Shown here piece by piece: positions 35,671-45,174 of a DNA stretch of 64,000 bases; position 1 is the first letter of the stretch; each line of letters opens with the position of its first letter. Made by a program: the position numbers and the translations under genes. Below the pieces are notes generated by a model. That model did not search any database. It had not been told where the DNA came from and was given only the letters and a program-made list of their open reading frames with translations. The DNA is taken from assembly GCF_900115225.1 (NCBI RefSeq), contig NZ_FOVR01000008.1, positions 124,001 through 188,000 of the forward strand. The letters run 5' to 3'. Source of the DNA: Cohaesibacter marisflavi. GTDB lineage: Bacteria > Pseudomonadota > Alphaproteobacteria > Rhizobiales > Cohaesibacteraceae.

Positions 35671-37305
35671 TCAGATTGGCAGATTGGATGGGCGACGGTA
35701 TTTGATCCATGTCGCAACAATCAATCGGTTGAAAGTGAATGCCGAGAAGACGGTCGTTACGATGCCAACGGCCAGCGTAATCGCGAAGCCTCGCACTGGA
35801 CCAGAGCCCAGAGAGAAGAGGATCACTGCGGCGATGAAGGTCGTGATGTTGGCGTCGAGAATGGTGCCCAAAGCGCGGGAGTAACCCGCATCAATTGCAG
35901 CAATTGTAGAGCGACCATAATTGTTTTCTTCTCGTATGCGTTCGAAAATCAGAACGTTGGCGTCCACTGCCATGCCAACAGTCAACACGATACCGGCGAT
36001 GCCGGGCAATGTGAGCGTGGCACCGAGGAAGGAAAGTACCCCGAGCAACAGGCAAACGTTCACCGCCAGCGCGATATTGGCAAAAATGCCGAACAGGCCA
36101 TAGGCAATGATCATGAAGATCACGACGGCAAAAGCACCCACGATACCGGCAATTTCACCGGCAGCAATGGAGTCAGCACCAAGGCCCGGACCAACCGTCC
36201 GTTCTTCAACAATGGTCAGCTTGGCGGGCAACGCACCGGCGCGCATCAACACGGCAAGGTCGTTGGCGCTTTCGGCTGTAAAGGAGCCGGAAATAATGCC
36301 GGAACCGCCGCGGATTGGTTCACGGATGGATGGGGCTGAAATAACCTCATCATCAAGTACGATGGCGAATGGCAGGCCAACATTCTGCTCGGTAACGCGA
36401 GCAAACTTTTTGGCGCCCGATGTATTGAAGCGGAAGGAGACAACCGGTTCGTTTGTACGGGAATCAAATGTGGGCTGCGCGTCATCCAGTTCGTCACCGG
36501 AAATCAGAACGCGTTTCTTGACGAGATATGGAACACGGTTTTCCTGAGCTGTCGGGTTCTGTGGATCGTCAGCCTCGTAGAGAATTTCGGAATCCAGCGG
36601 TGGACGCGTCTGAAGAGCCGTTTCTGGCGCCATGGACGTGTCGACCATACGGAAAGACAGGTTCGCGGTTGTTTCTAGAATGTCTTTCAGGCGATCCGGG
36701 TCTTGCAGGCCAGGGACCTGAACGAGAATGCGATCTTCCCCTTCGCGCTGAATGGATGGTTCGGTCGTTCCGAGTTCGTCAACGCGGCGGCGAATGACTT
36801 CTACCGACTGAGCCACTGCGTTTGATACGCGCGAGGTGATGCCCTCCTCGGTCAACACAAGGCGCATCAGGCCATCGTCATTGACTTCGAGCGAGGTTTC
36901 CATCGCGCCACCACCAGTGAGTAGCGAGGTCGAGACAGGTTGAACCAGATCTTGCAATTTTTCACGCGCAGCGTCTAGCTGCGTGATATCGCGGATGCGG
37001 ACCTGAACAGCGCCATCTCTAGCAGCCAGACCAGTGTAACCGATTTTATCTTCACGCAAAGCAGAACGAACATCACCGCGCAGGATCTCGAGCCGATCCT
37101 CGATAATGCCTTCTTTTTCCACCTGCATGAGAATGTGCGCACCACCTTGCAGGTCAAGACCAAGCACAATCTTGCTGTTTGGCAGCCAGCTTGGATAATC
37201 GTCTTGCAGTTCCTGGTCGGAAAAGAGGTTGGGAATAGAAAAGAGAAGGCCTACAATAACCACTAGTAAAACCAGTGTCACCTTCCATCGGGCAAAATGT
37301 AGCAT
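35671..37305 (-). CDS. secD: protein translocase subunit SecD
   Basis: The larger proton-driven accessory subunit of the Sec translocon. It has 544 residues. After an N-terminal helix (8-27) comes the P1 head with LGLDLQGGAHILMQV, a later NVGLPFAIVLDDEVISAPSI region, and six C-terminal membrane helices, where GMAVDANVLIFERIREE holds the conserved aspartate of the proton path. It is separated from yajC by 76 bases that contain a stable hairpin. Confidence 0.96.
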   Translation of the reverse strand: MLHFARWKVTLVLLVVIVGLLFSIPNLFSDQELQDDYPSWLPNSKIVLGLDLQGGAHILMQVEKEGIIEDRLEILRGDVRSALREDKIGYTGLAARDGAVQVRIRDITQLDAAREKLQDLVQPVSTSLLTGGGAMETSLEVNDDGLMRLVLTEEGITSRVSNAVAQSVEVIRRRVDELGTTEPSIQREGEDRILVQVPGLQDPDRLKDILETTANLSFRMVDTSMAPETALQTRPPLDSEILYEADDPQNPTAQENRVPYLVKKRVLISGDELDDAQPTFDSRTNEPVVSFRFNTSGAKKFARVTEQNVGLPFAIVLDDEVISAPSIREPIRGGSGIISGSFTAESANDLAVLMRAGALPAKLTIVEERTVGPGLGADSIAAGEIAGIVGAFAVVIFMIIAYGLFGIFANIALAVNVCLLLGVLSFLGATLTLPGIAGIVLTVGMAVDANVLIFERIREENNYGRSTIAAIDAGYSRALGTILDANITTFIAAVILFSLGSGPVRGFAITLAVGIVTTVFSAFTFNRLIVATWIKYRRPSNLPI

Positions 37306-37330
37306 AAGGCTATCCTACCACCATAGGCAG

Positions 37331-37355
37331 TGCACCCGGACCATGTCCGAGTGCA
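37331..37355 (-). promoter_or_regulatory. hairpin in the yajC-secD intergenic region
   Basis: TGCAC (37331-37335) pairs with GTGCA (37351-37355) and GGAC (37338-37341) with GTCC (37345-37348), with loop CAT. Lying 26 bases upstream of the secD start on the same transcript, it may be an attenuator, a processing site or part of secD translation control. No T tract follows. Confidence 0.35.
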
Positions 37356-37381
37356 TATGAGTATCAAATATTCGAATGCGA

Positions 37382-37717
37382 TTATTTAGCGTCGCCTGCT
37401 GGTTCGCTCTTGGAGCGGACTTCGGCAATCGACTTACGCATCAATTTGATCTTTACGCCTTCTGCAATTTCGACAGAAATTTCATTTTCGTCAGTCGCAT
37501 TGGTCACTTTGCCGACAATGCCGCCATTGGAGACGATTGTGTCGCCACGACGAACATTGGAAATCAATGCAGCGTGCTTTTTCATCTGCTGACGTTGCGG
37601 GCGAATGATCAGGAAATACATGATCACGAAAATCAGGATGAACGGCAAAACGGAAATCAGGAATTCCGGACCGGCGGCGGCACCTGCGCCCTGTGCATAA
37701 GCTGGCGTTACAAACAT
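37382..37717 (-). CDS. yajC: preprotein translocase subunit YajC
   Basis: A small single-span partner of SecDF. The 111 residues start MFVTPAYAQGAGAAAG and contain one membrane helix (about 20-40) and the YajC motif YFLIIRPQRQQMKKH, followed by RRGDTIVSNGGIVGKV, a small beta domain. The SD is AAAGGAG. It heads the yajC-secD-secF operon and is divergent from the DUF815 ATPase. Confidence 0.95.
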   Translation of the reverse strand: MFVTPAYAQGAGAAAGPEFLISVLPFILIFVIMYFLIIRPQRQQMKKHAALISNVRRGDTIVSNGGIVGKVTNATDENEISVEIAEGVKIKLMRKSIAEVRSKSEPAGDAK

Positions 37718-37969
37718 TTCTTGCTCCTTTGAGGCCAGTATGGACGTATCCCGTCCCTTTAGGCTTTTGTAAATTTGAGCGGACTATAGCGGTCCCGGCG
37801 GAGATTGCAAATAGTCAGTTGATGGTTTGCAACGTCCGGTCCAATTCTGCTAATCAAGGCTTAGACATAATGATCCTTTGTGCAAAGGGAAAGGGTGAAG
37901 GCAGCCATTATTGCTGTTTTTCTGCACCTAATTTGGCACAGGGCGACAAAAGACGGAGACTCCGGTTTC

Positions 37970-38848
37970 ATGACTGCCAAAACACTTGCTGATATTGCCG
38001 CAATTCTGAAGGACATACATGCGAGCATCGAGCGTGCTGTCCCCCCACTTCCCGAAGATGTGGATCTTGGAGCGGCGGATGCCTTTGTCTGGCATGCAGA
38101 TCCGGTACCGCATTTGCAGGCGGTCAGTAAGGTGAACCGGGTAGAGCTTTCTCTCCTCAAAGCGGTCGATCGCAACCGCGATATGATCCTTGAAAATACC
38201 CAACGTTTTGCCAAGGGCCTGCCTGCCAACAACGCCCTGCTCTGGGGCGCGCGCGGCATGGGCAAGAGTTCGCTCGTGAAGGCCTGTCATGCGGCGGTCA
38301 ACAAGGAACTGGAAGGCAAGGCGACCGCACTCAAGCTGATAGAGATTGCGCGCGAGGATATCGATAGCCTGCCAATTCTGATGAGTATCCTCAGAGAGCA
38401 CGAAGAGCGCTGCATTCTCTTCTGTGATGACCTGTCGTTCGATACTGGCGAGACGGCCTATAAGTCGCTCAAGGCGGTTTTGGACGGGGGTATCGAAGGC
38501 CGTCCGGGGAATGTATTGTTCTATGCGACCTCGAACCGGCGCCACTTGATGCCACGGGACATGATCGAGAATGAACGCTCAACCTCGATCAACCCGAGTG
38601 AGGCCGTACAGGAAAAGGTATCCCTCTCCGATCGTTTCGGGCTTTGGATCGGGTTTCACAATTGCTCTCAGAATGACTATCTGGCGATGGTTGAGGGCTA
38701 CGTGACTGAATATGGCATCGAGGTGGATGCGGATGAGTTGCGTTCTTCTGCGCTGGAATGGGCAACGACGCGTGGATCCCGCTCAGGCCGTGTAGCCTGG
38801 CAGTTCATTCAGGATCTCGCTGGCGCCAAGGGTGTGCAGATTTCGTAA
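37970..38848 (+). CDS. DUF815 family AAA+ ATPase
   Basis: An ATPase of unknown cellular role. The ATG at 37970 follows GGAG, giving 292 residues, the family size; the frame could extend 30 codons upstream. The P-loop WGARGMGKSSLVKA, Walker B CILFCDDLSFD and sensor FYATSNRRHLMPRDM are all present, followed by the family's SDRFGLWIGFHNCSQNDYL. In Hyphomicrobiales and Rhodobacterales it usually lies next to yajC, as here. No substrate is known. Confidence 0.88.
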   Translation: MTAKTLADIAAILKDIHASIERAVPPLPEDVDLGAADAFVWHADPVPHLQAVSKVNRVELSLLKAVDRNRDMILENTQRFAKGLPANNALLWGARGMGKSSLVKACHAAVNKELEGKATALKLIEIAREDIDSLPILMSILREHEERCILFCDDLSFDTGETAYKSLKAVLDGGIEGRPGNVLFYATSNRRHLMPRDMIENERSTSINPSEAVQEKVSLSDRFGLWIGFHNCSQNDYLAMVEGYVTEYGIEVDADELRSSALEWATTRGSRSGRVAWQFIQDLAGAKGVQIS

Positions 38849-38871
38849 AGACAGCGCCCTTTTGTCTGGCG

Positions 38872-39123
38872 CTAGTGGGTTATTCTCTGCGCGATGAAAC
38901 GAAGCTCGGAGCCGATTGCCATTGTTTTGCCGATACGGTCAGGGTGCGTAACGATGAAGGAAGCATCCTCACTCATCGTGTAGCGCGTCCTGTCGTTGAT
39001 CGGTAGTGTTTGTTCATAGAGCTTTCTCAATAAATGCTCTACCTGACTCTGTTCCATCCGCCTGAAGGATCTGGAGTAGAATTCTTCGGCGCAATCATAT
39101 CCCTTGATGACCCAGTCAGACAT
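38872..39123 (-). CDS. small uncharacterised protein (83 aa)
   Basis: I do not recognise this protein. GGGAGGATTTT immediately before the ATG is one of the best SDs in the window, so the gene is probably real. The sequence (MSDWVIKGYDCAEEFYSRSF, EHLLRKLYEQTLPINDRTRY) is hydrophilic and mixed alpha/beta, with no signal peptide or membrane helix and one cysteine. It lies between the DUF815 ATPase gene (convergent) and valS (same strand, upstream of it in the window). Confidence 0.65.
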   Translation of the reverse strand: MSDWVIKGYDCAEEFYSRSFRRMEQSQVEHLLRKLYEQTLPINDRTRYTMSEDASFIVTHPDRIGKTMAIGSELRFIAQRITH

Positions 39124-39215
39124 AAAATCCTCCCAGTGTTAAGGTGCATTTGATGGGCCTTACAATGCGAGTTTACGCCTGTTTGCTCTTCTCCTCAATT
39201 CAAACAAGGGATATA

Positions 39216-39247
39216 GAAACCCCGCCAGCGGATGCTAACGGGGTTTC
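39216..39247 (-). terminator. terminator of valS
   Basis: GAAACCCCG (39216-39224) and CGGGGTTTC (39239-39247) form a 9-bp stem, with AGC/GCT pairing in the loop, about 25 bases past the valS stop. The T tail on the minus strand is short (TATAT), so efficiency is uncertain. Confidence 0.65.
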
Positions 39248-39272
39248 AATTTGTGTCGTGTGCGACCAGACG

Positions 39273-42131
39273 CTAGAGAGCGGCCAGAATGCGGTCGAGG
39301 GCTTCTTGAACCTTGGCTTTCAGTTCATTCTGCTCGGCCAGTTTGGCTTTTTGCTCTTCAACGATCTCTGCTGGAGCGTTGGCAACGAACTTCTCGTTGC
39401 CCAGCTTTTTCTCGAATTTTTCGGCGACCTTGGCGATCTTGTCGAGGTCTTTTTCGAGACGCGCCTTTTCCGCATCCAGATCGATGATGCCTGCCAGTGG
39501 CAGCGCAACGGTTGCTTCATGAACAACAACCTGAGCGGAGCCCTGTGGCACGGCTTCAGAGACCTTGATGTCTTCAACCCGTGCCAGACGTTTGATGATG
39601 GCATCATGGGCTGCAAGGCGGGCCTTGGTTTCATCTGATGCACCAACAACTTCAAGCTTGAGCTGGGTAGACGGCTTGATATTCATCTCAGACCGGATCG
39701 ACCGAATGGCAGTGATCATGTCGACAAGCCAATTGATGTCATCAGCTGCGCCTGTGTCCTTAATGTCATAGCTTGGCCAGTCTTCCAGAATGAGCAGACC
39801 CTTGCGAGCCGGACCGGTTTTACCGGTTTCTGCCCAGAGCTCTTCCGTGATGAATGGCATAATCGGATGCAGAAGCAAACAGATCTGGTCCAGAACCCAA
39901 GCTGCACAGGCCTGTGTTTCGCTCTTGGCTGCGCTCTCGCCTTCGGCCTGCAGAACAGGTTTGGAAAGCTCGATATACCAGTCGCAATAAAGGTTCCAGA
40001 CAAAGCGGTAAAGCGTGTTGGCTGCATCATTGAAGCGATAGGCTTCAATGGCGTCAGACACGTCTTTTGCGGCCTTGGCCAACTCGGTAACAATCCACTG
40101 GTTGACCGTTTCCTTAACGGTAGACGGATCAAATTCAGCGGTGCGTTCGCAGCCATTCATCTGGGTGAAGCGGGTTGCGTTCCAAAGCTTGGTGCCGAAG
40201 TTGCGGTAGCCTGCAACGCGGCTGGTGGCCAGCTTGATGTCGCGTCCCTGTGCGGCCATGGCCGTCAGGGTGAAGCGAACGGCGTCCGCACCATATTCGT
40301 CAACCAGATCGAGCGGATCGATGACGTTGCCTTTGGATTTGGACATCTTGGCGCCATGCTCATCGCGCACCAGCGCATGAACATAAACGGTGTGGAACGG
40401 CTCTTCCTTCATGAAGTGCATGGACATCATCATCATGCGGGCAACCCAGAAGAAGATGATATCAAAGCCGGTAACCAGAACGTCGGTCTGGTAATAGCGT
40501 TCCAGCTCAGGTGTCTTGTCAGGCCAGCCAAGGGTTGAGAATGGCCACAGCGCCGAGGAGAACCAGGTGTCCAGCACGTCTTCGTCGCGCTTCAGGTCTA
40601 CATCCTTGCCATAATGCGCCTTGGCCTGTTCGGCCGCTTCTGCATCATCATGGGCAACAAAGATGTGATCATCCGGGCCGAACCAGGCCGGAATGCGATG
40701 GCCCCACCAGAGCTGACGGGAAATACACCAAGGTTCGATATTTTCCATCCACTCGAAATAGGTCTTTTCCCAATTCTGCGGAACGAACTTGGTGCGCCCT
40801 TCCCTGACCGAGTCGATCGCTGGACCCGCAAGGGTCTTGGCGTCGGCAAACCATTGGTCAGTCAGCATTGGTTCAATGACAACACCGGAGCGGTCGCCAA
40901 ACGGCTGCATGATCTTCTTGTTTTCGACGAAAGGAACGTCGTTGCCTTCTTCATCCTTGGCGAAAACGCAAAGGCCTTCAGCGTTGATGGCGTCAACGAT
41001 CTGCTTGCGAGCCTCGAAGCGATCAAGACCGCGATATTCGTCAGGAACGAGGTTGATTTCATCCACTTCGCGTTCGCCGGGCAATTCGCCGGTCTTGGCG
41101 ATTTCCAGTGCTTTGGCAGCGCATTCGGCATAAGGGGCGCCATCGGCGCGCATGCCTGCCTGTACGTCCATCAGACGGTAGCAAGGGATCATGTTGCGTC
41201 GGGCAACCTGATAGTCATTAAAATCGTGCGCACCGGTAATTTTAACGGCACCAGAGCCAAAGTCCGGATCGGGATATTCATCACAAATGATCGGGATCAG
41301 ACGACGATGCTCTTTCGGTCCAACCGGGATTTCACAAAGCTTGCCAACGATTGGTGCATAGCGCTCATCGGACGGATGAACCGCAACGGCGCCATCGCCC
41401 AGCATGGTTTCAGGACGGGTCGTTGCAATGGAAATATAGTCGCGTTCTTCGGTGAAGAGGATATTGCCGTCTTCATCCTTCTCGACATAGGTGTAGGTTT
41501 CACCGCCTGCGAGTGGATATTTGAAGTGCCACATATGGCCGTCGACTTCCTTGTTCTCGACTTCGAGATCGGAAATCGCGGTTTCAAATTTCGGGTCCCA
41601 ATTGACCAGGCGTTTGCCACGGTAGATCAGGCCTTCGTTGTAAAGCTGAATGAAAACCTTCTGAACGGCCTTGGAGAGGCCCTCGTCCATAGTGAAGCGT
41701 TCGCGAGACCAGTCAGCAGTGGCACCAAGGCGACGCAGCTGATTGAAGATGGTGCCTCCGGATTCGCCCTTCCACTGCCAGACGCGATCAACAAAGGCAT
41801 CGCGGCCCATGGAGCGGCGGTCCGGCTCATTGTTGGCGGCCAGTTGGCGTTCAACAACCATCTGTGTTGCGATACCTGCATGGTCCATGCCTGGCTGCCA
41901 GAGGACGTCCAGCCCCTTCATGCGGTGATAGCGGATCATGACGTCCTGAAGGGTGTTGTTCAGGGCATGTCCCATGTGCAACGAGCCGGTGACGTTCGGC
42001 GGTGGGATGACGATGGAGAAGCTGTCCTGTCCATCCTTCTTGCCAGCGCCGGCTTTGAATGCGCCGGCTTTTTCCCATTCATCATAAAGGCGCGGCTCTA
42101 CGGTCGCCGCATCAAAAGTTTTTTCAAGCAT
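39273..42131 (-). CDS. valS: valine--tRNA ligase
   Basis: Charges tRNA-Val. The start is placed at the ATG giving MLEKTFDAATVEPRLY, as in rhizobial relatives, although the frame opens 31 codons earlier; the protein then has 952 residues. Class I signatures: PPNVTGSLHMGHALN (HIGH motif at 52-55) and KMSKSKG near residue 594. The editing CP1 domain (TTRPETMLGDGAVAVHPSDE) is complete. A C-terminal coiled coil (LEKDLDKIAKVAEKFEKKLG) contacts the tRNA elbow. It is followed upstream by popZ, tolC and pcm on the same strand, a conserved block. Confidence 0.97.
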   Translation of the reverse strand: MLEKTFDAATVEPRLYDEWEKAGAFKAGAGKKDGQDSFSIVIPPPNVTGSLHMGHALNNTLQDVMIRYHRMKGLDVLWQPGMDHAGIATQMVVERQLAANNEPDRRSMGRDAFVDRVWQWKGESGGTIFNQLRRLGATADWSRERFTMDEGLSKAVQKVFIQLYNEGLIYRGKRLVNWDPKFETAISDLEVENKEVDGHMWHFKYPLAGGETYTYVEKDEDGNILFTEERDYISIATTRPETMLGDGAVAVHPSDERYAPIVGKLCEIPVGPKEHRRLIPIICDEYPDPDFGSGAVKITGAHDFNDYQVARRNMIPCYRLMDVQAGMRADGAPYAECAAKALEIAKTGELPGEREVDEINLVPDEYRGLDRFEARKQIVDAINAEGLCVFAKDEEGNDVPFVENKKIMQPFGDRSGVVIEPMLTDQWFADAKTLAGPAIDSVREGRTKFVPQNWEKTYFEWMENIEPWCISRQLWWGHRIPAWFGPDDHIFVAHDDAEAAEQAKAHYGKDVDLKRDEDVLDTWFSSALWPFSTLGWPDKTPELERYYQTDVLVTGFDIIFFWVARMMMMSMHFMKEEPFHTVYVHALVRDEHGAKMSKSKGNVIDPLDLVDEYGADAVRFTLTAMAAQGRDIKLATSRVAGYRNFGTKLWNATRFTQMNGCERTAEFDPSTVKETVNQWIVTELAKAAKDVSDAIEAYRFNDAANTLYRFVWNLYCDWYIELSKPVLQAEGESAAKSETQACAAWVLDQICLLLHPIMPFITEELWAETGKTGPARKGLLILEDWPSYDIKDTGAADDINWLVDMITAIRSIRSEMNIKPSTQLKLEVVGASDETKARLAAHDAIIKRLARVEDIKVSEAVPQGSAQVVVHEATVALPLAGIIDLDAEKARLEKDLDKIAKVAEKFEKKLGNEKFVANAPAEIVEEQKAKLAEQNELKAKVQEALDRILAAL

Positions 42132-42393
42132 TGCACATCCATATTGCAGATCGCCCAGCGCGTTCGCTTGCAGATCTGTCATTCTGAGGCTTGAACCGAC
42201 ACAAGCAGAGTTACGACAGCGCACTGGTCGGTACGAAAACTGTATCGGTTATGGTGTAAATCCCATTCCCCCAAAGCTGTCAACCATTTGCGAGGCTAAC
42301 TGGTCAAACTTCGTGCTATGGGCGCAATTTTTACGACAAAAACACGCAATTGGGGGAGTCTTGAGACGATTGTGAAGGAGTTGGGGCGGGCGA

Positions 42394-43113
42394 TCAGCGG
42401 TAATGCTGCTCGCCCCTGGACACTCGTTCGATCTCCGCACGCACCAGGCGTTCTACCATCACTGGCAAATTTTGGTCGAGCCATGCCTTGAGCATCGGGC
42501 GCAGCATATCTTCGACGACATTTTCAATCGTGCGTGAGTTGTTGTTCAAGATTGTATGAGTCAAATCACCAAAGGCGCTGGTGACCTTCTGAGATGTGTC
42601 ATCGGAGACCAGAGGTGCGCCGCGTTCGACATTCGGCAGAGGTCCATCGGGCATTGAAGCGGAACTGAAGGCAGACTGAAGAGCTTCAGGAACAGCCTCT
42701 TCCAGCTTCTGATTGACGATATCCTCGATCGGAGCCGTTTCCTCCTGCTCCTTGGTCGCCTGCTCTGCATTGGCGAACATGACGTCGTCGTCTTGGGGTT
42801 CGACAAAGTCGGATTCTTGCCATTCGGATGAAAGCTCAAGAACGTCTTCTTCCTTGGGGGCTTCTTCCTCTTCCATGGCAGCCATAGCCGCGGCCATGTC
42901 GATTTCCTCTTCTTCCGGTTCCGGCTGAGGAGAAGGTTCATCAAACAGGGCGTCGAGCGCTTCCTGACTCATGGCTTCATCGGGATCTGCCTCTGGCTCT
43001 TTGGCTGGAGTTGCTTCATCTCCGATAGCAGCTTCTTCATCCGAGATAATCCTACGGATGGAAGCGAGAATCTCCTCCATGGAAGGTTCTTGAGCTGCAC
43101 TGGAATTTGACAT
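42394..43113 (-). CDS. popZ: PopZ-type polar organising protein (DUF2497)
   Basis: A cell-pole scaffold that in Caulobacter and Agrobacterium anchors the chromosome origin and polarity factors. The start is the ATG giving MSNSSAAQEPSMEEILASIR, preceded by GTGAGG; the frame extends 20 codons upstream. The 239 residues show the three PopZ parts: the short N-terminal helix EEILASIRRIISDE that binds partners, a long acidic Pro/Glu-rich disordered middle, and the C-terminal oligomerising helices (ENVVEDMLRPMLKAWLDQNL, VMVERLVRAEIERVSRG). It lies between valS and tolC. Confidence 0.9.
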   Translation of the reverse strand: MSNSSAAQEPSMEEILASIRRIISDEEAAIGDEATPAKEPEADPDEAMSQEALDALFDEPSPQPEPEEEEIDMAAAMAAMEEEEAPKEEDVLELSSEWQESDFVEPQDDDVMFANAEQATKEQEETAPIEDIVNQKLEEAVPEALQSAFSSASMPDGPLPNVERGAPLVSDDTSQKVTSAFGDLTHTILNNNSRTIENVVEDMLRPMLKAWLDQNLPVMVERLVRAEIERVSRGEQHYR

Positions 43114-43375
43114 GGCCTCACCCGAAACTAACGACAAACAGGTCATAGAGCGCGCATGTTCCGCCGTGAACATGATTCGCCCATCTTTTAACTATAGAGT
43201 GTTTGTCAATTTGTTGAAATCTGTTCCGCAAAAAAGCATCAATGAGATGTGGAGTGAAGGAAATATGCGTTAATTTCCCCGTAATCCTGCTCTTTTCGAT
43301 CATGCGCAACAAATGAACGATGCTGAAATACTTGTTTTGGTACGCGATCAATTTGGTCTCAGACCTACCAAAACG
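43114..43375. other. popZ-tolC intergenic region
   Basis: About 260 bases before the tolC terminator. It must contain the popZ promoter; I cannot place it with confidence. A small hairpin GGAAAT/ATTTCC lies near 43258-43277. Confidence 0.4.
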
Positions 43376-43404
43376 CGAAAAGCCGACTATGAGCCGGCTT
43401 TTCG
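43376..43404 (-). terminator. Rho-independent terminator of tolC
   Basis: CGAAAAGCCG (43376-43385) and CGGCTTTTCG (43395-43404) form a perfect 10-bp stem with a 9-nt loop, 34 bases past the tolC stop. On the minus strand the right arm ends TTTTCGCGTTTTG. Confidence 0.78.
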
Positions 43405-43438
43405 TTTGAGTTTTCTTCGCGATCTGAATGTTGGCTAC

Positions 43439-44824
43439 TCAGCGTCCATCTGGGGTGCGCAAGCCAACCCACTTGTCACGAACCGCGTTGTAGTGCTCGG
43501 TAGGATCGTAACGCTGCACTTTCAGCTTCAGATTGGAAGCGGAAAGATTGCCGGTTGCGGAGGCAACCGCAAAAGATGCAACGATGCGATCATGTTGCGC
43601 CTGAACCAAGGCAATGCGTGCAGAGATCAGGTCTTCCTGCTGATCAAGAACGTCGAGCAGTGTACGCTGACCAACTTTCTGTTCTTCGATCACACCCTGC
43701 GTGGCCAGTCGTGCTGCCTTGACCTGTGCCTGAGCGGCTGTGATTGACGGGATACTAGCCTGCAGGGCCGCCCATGCGGAAGCGATGCCGGCTCGAATCT
43801 GTGCTCGCGCCAGATCCAGCTGGATGCGCGCCTGACCGAGACTTTCCTTGGCCTGACGAACGGCTGAATGGTTGGCGCCGCCAGAGTAAAGCGGAATGCT
43901 GATGTTACCGGTAATGGAAGCGCTGTTGGTTGCGCCGTCAATGTTGGCATTATTGTTGTTGTTCGACCAGCTTCGGCCGGCTTGCCCTGTTACTGAAACA
44001 GTGGGAAGTAAAGCGCCTTCAGCGATCTTTACAGCCAATTCGGATACATCAACATTGTAGGTTGCTGAGCGGATGGCCGGATGCTGGGAAAGGCCCTGAT
44101 TGACGGCTGCGTTCAAGGATTTGGGGAACAGATTGTCAACCGAATAGCCGGCAACCAGAGTGCCTGCCTTTTTGCCAACCAGTTGTTCGTAGGTTGCGCG
44201 GCTTGCCGTCAGATTGGCTTCCGCAGCATGTACCATGGAAATTGCTGCAGCGAGGCTTGCTTCAGCCTGATTGACGTCGGTATTGATGGTTTCACCAACG
44301 GCGAAGCGATCTCTTGCGGAGCGCGCCTGCTCTCTCAGGAAAGCAACATTCTGTTTGCGCAACTCAAGAATGGCCTGGTTCTGCAGGATGTCCATATAAG
44401 CTGTGGCTACTTCGAGCAAAACGGACTGTTCTGTGCTTTTGAGGCTTTCTCTTGCTGCTTCAATGGCTGCTTCAGCTTGCTTGACACCATTTTGGGTGCG
44501 ATTGCCACGATAAAGAATCTGTTGGACCTGAAGCACCATGTTCAGCGTATTGGCTTGGCTATTTTCCAGATACCCGGAACGGAATTCGGAATTTGTCCAA
44601 CTGCGCTGGGCTGATGCTGTCCCCGAAATCGTCGGGCGATAACCTGCCAGGGCCTGAGGCACATTTTCGTCGGTTGCGCGCAAACCAGCACGCGCCGCGT
44701 TGAGCGTCGGGTTGTTGCTATATGCAAGCGACAATGCGTTTGAAAGATTTTCAGCAGAAGCGCCATGCACGTTGCATAGCAGTGCAGTTAAAGCACATAG
44801 CGAAATTGTCCGAAGCCTAGCCAC
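43439..44824 (-). CDS. tolC: TolC family outer-membrane efflux/secretion channel
   Basis: A trimeric outer-membrane channel for RND pumps and type I secretion. The GTG at 44824 is chosen because AGGAG lies seven bases upstream and the result begins with a signal peptide (VARLRTISLCALTALLCNVH, cleaved after GASA). The 461-residue protein has the two pseudo-repeats of TolC (NALSLAYSNNPTLNAARAGL and TLLDVLDQQEDLISARIALV). It lies between popZ and pcm. It could serve both RND systems in this window and secretion of the RTX protein at 60.7 kb. Confidence 0.93.
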   Translation of the reverse strand: MARLRTISLCALTALLCNVHGASAENLSNALSLAYSNNPTLNAARAGLRATDENVPQALAGYRPTISGTASAQRSWTNSEFRSGYLENSQANTLNMVLQVQQILYRGNRTQNGVKQAEAAIEAARESLKSTEQSVLLEVATAYMDILQNQAILELRKQNVAFLREQARSARDRFAVGETINTDVNQAEASLAAAISMVHAAEANLTASRATYEQLVGKKAGTLVAGYSVDNLFPKSLNAAVNQGLSQHPAIRSATYNVDVSELAVKIAEGALLPTVSVTGQAGRSWSNNNNNANIDGATNSASITGNISIPLYSGGANHSAVRQAKESLGQARIQLDLARAQIRAGIASAWAALQASIPSITAAQAQVKAARLATQGVIEEQKVGQRTLLDVLDQQEDLISARIALVQAQHDRIVASFAVASATGNLSASNLKLKVQRYDPTEHYNAVRDKWVGLRTPDGR

Positions 44825-45174
44825 ACCATTACTCCTAAATGAATTTTCGACATGGTTAGCCTCACCACGTCGATACTTGGATGTTCTTTTGTCGAGGACC
44901 ATAATAGGAAGACAAATGTATTCCTAGAGGTCAGTCGTTCGATTCTCTTAAAAAAATGTGAATACTGCTTTATTGCAACACTTTAAGAAACGGTGCCGTA
45001 AAGATGTAGCCACTATTTTGTCGCACAATGATGTCGTGCATGTGTATCATATTGTGGAAGCTAAAGGATTTCCTCGTGGAAATGTTCTTCCAAGATACTG
45101 GTAGCGGTCATTTCTGCTCTTAATTCCTGATTCTGACGGCGAGTCATTATGAAATGATTATCAGGCGATTGCGC
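44825..45174. other. 350-bp gap between tolC and pcm
   Basis: AT-rich non-coding DNA holding the tolC promoter. No hairpin or repeat stands out, and I cannot place the promoter with confidence. Confidence 0.4.

Noticed and set aside
40614-42194. 526-codon plus-strand frame opposite valS
   Set aside because: Antisense to conserved ValS; explained by codon bias on the real strand.
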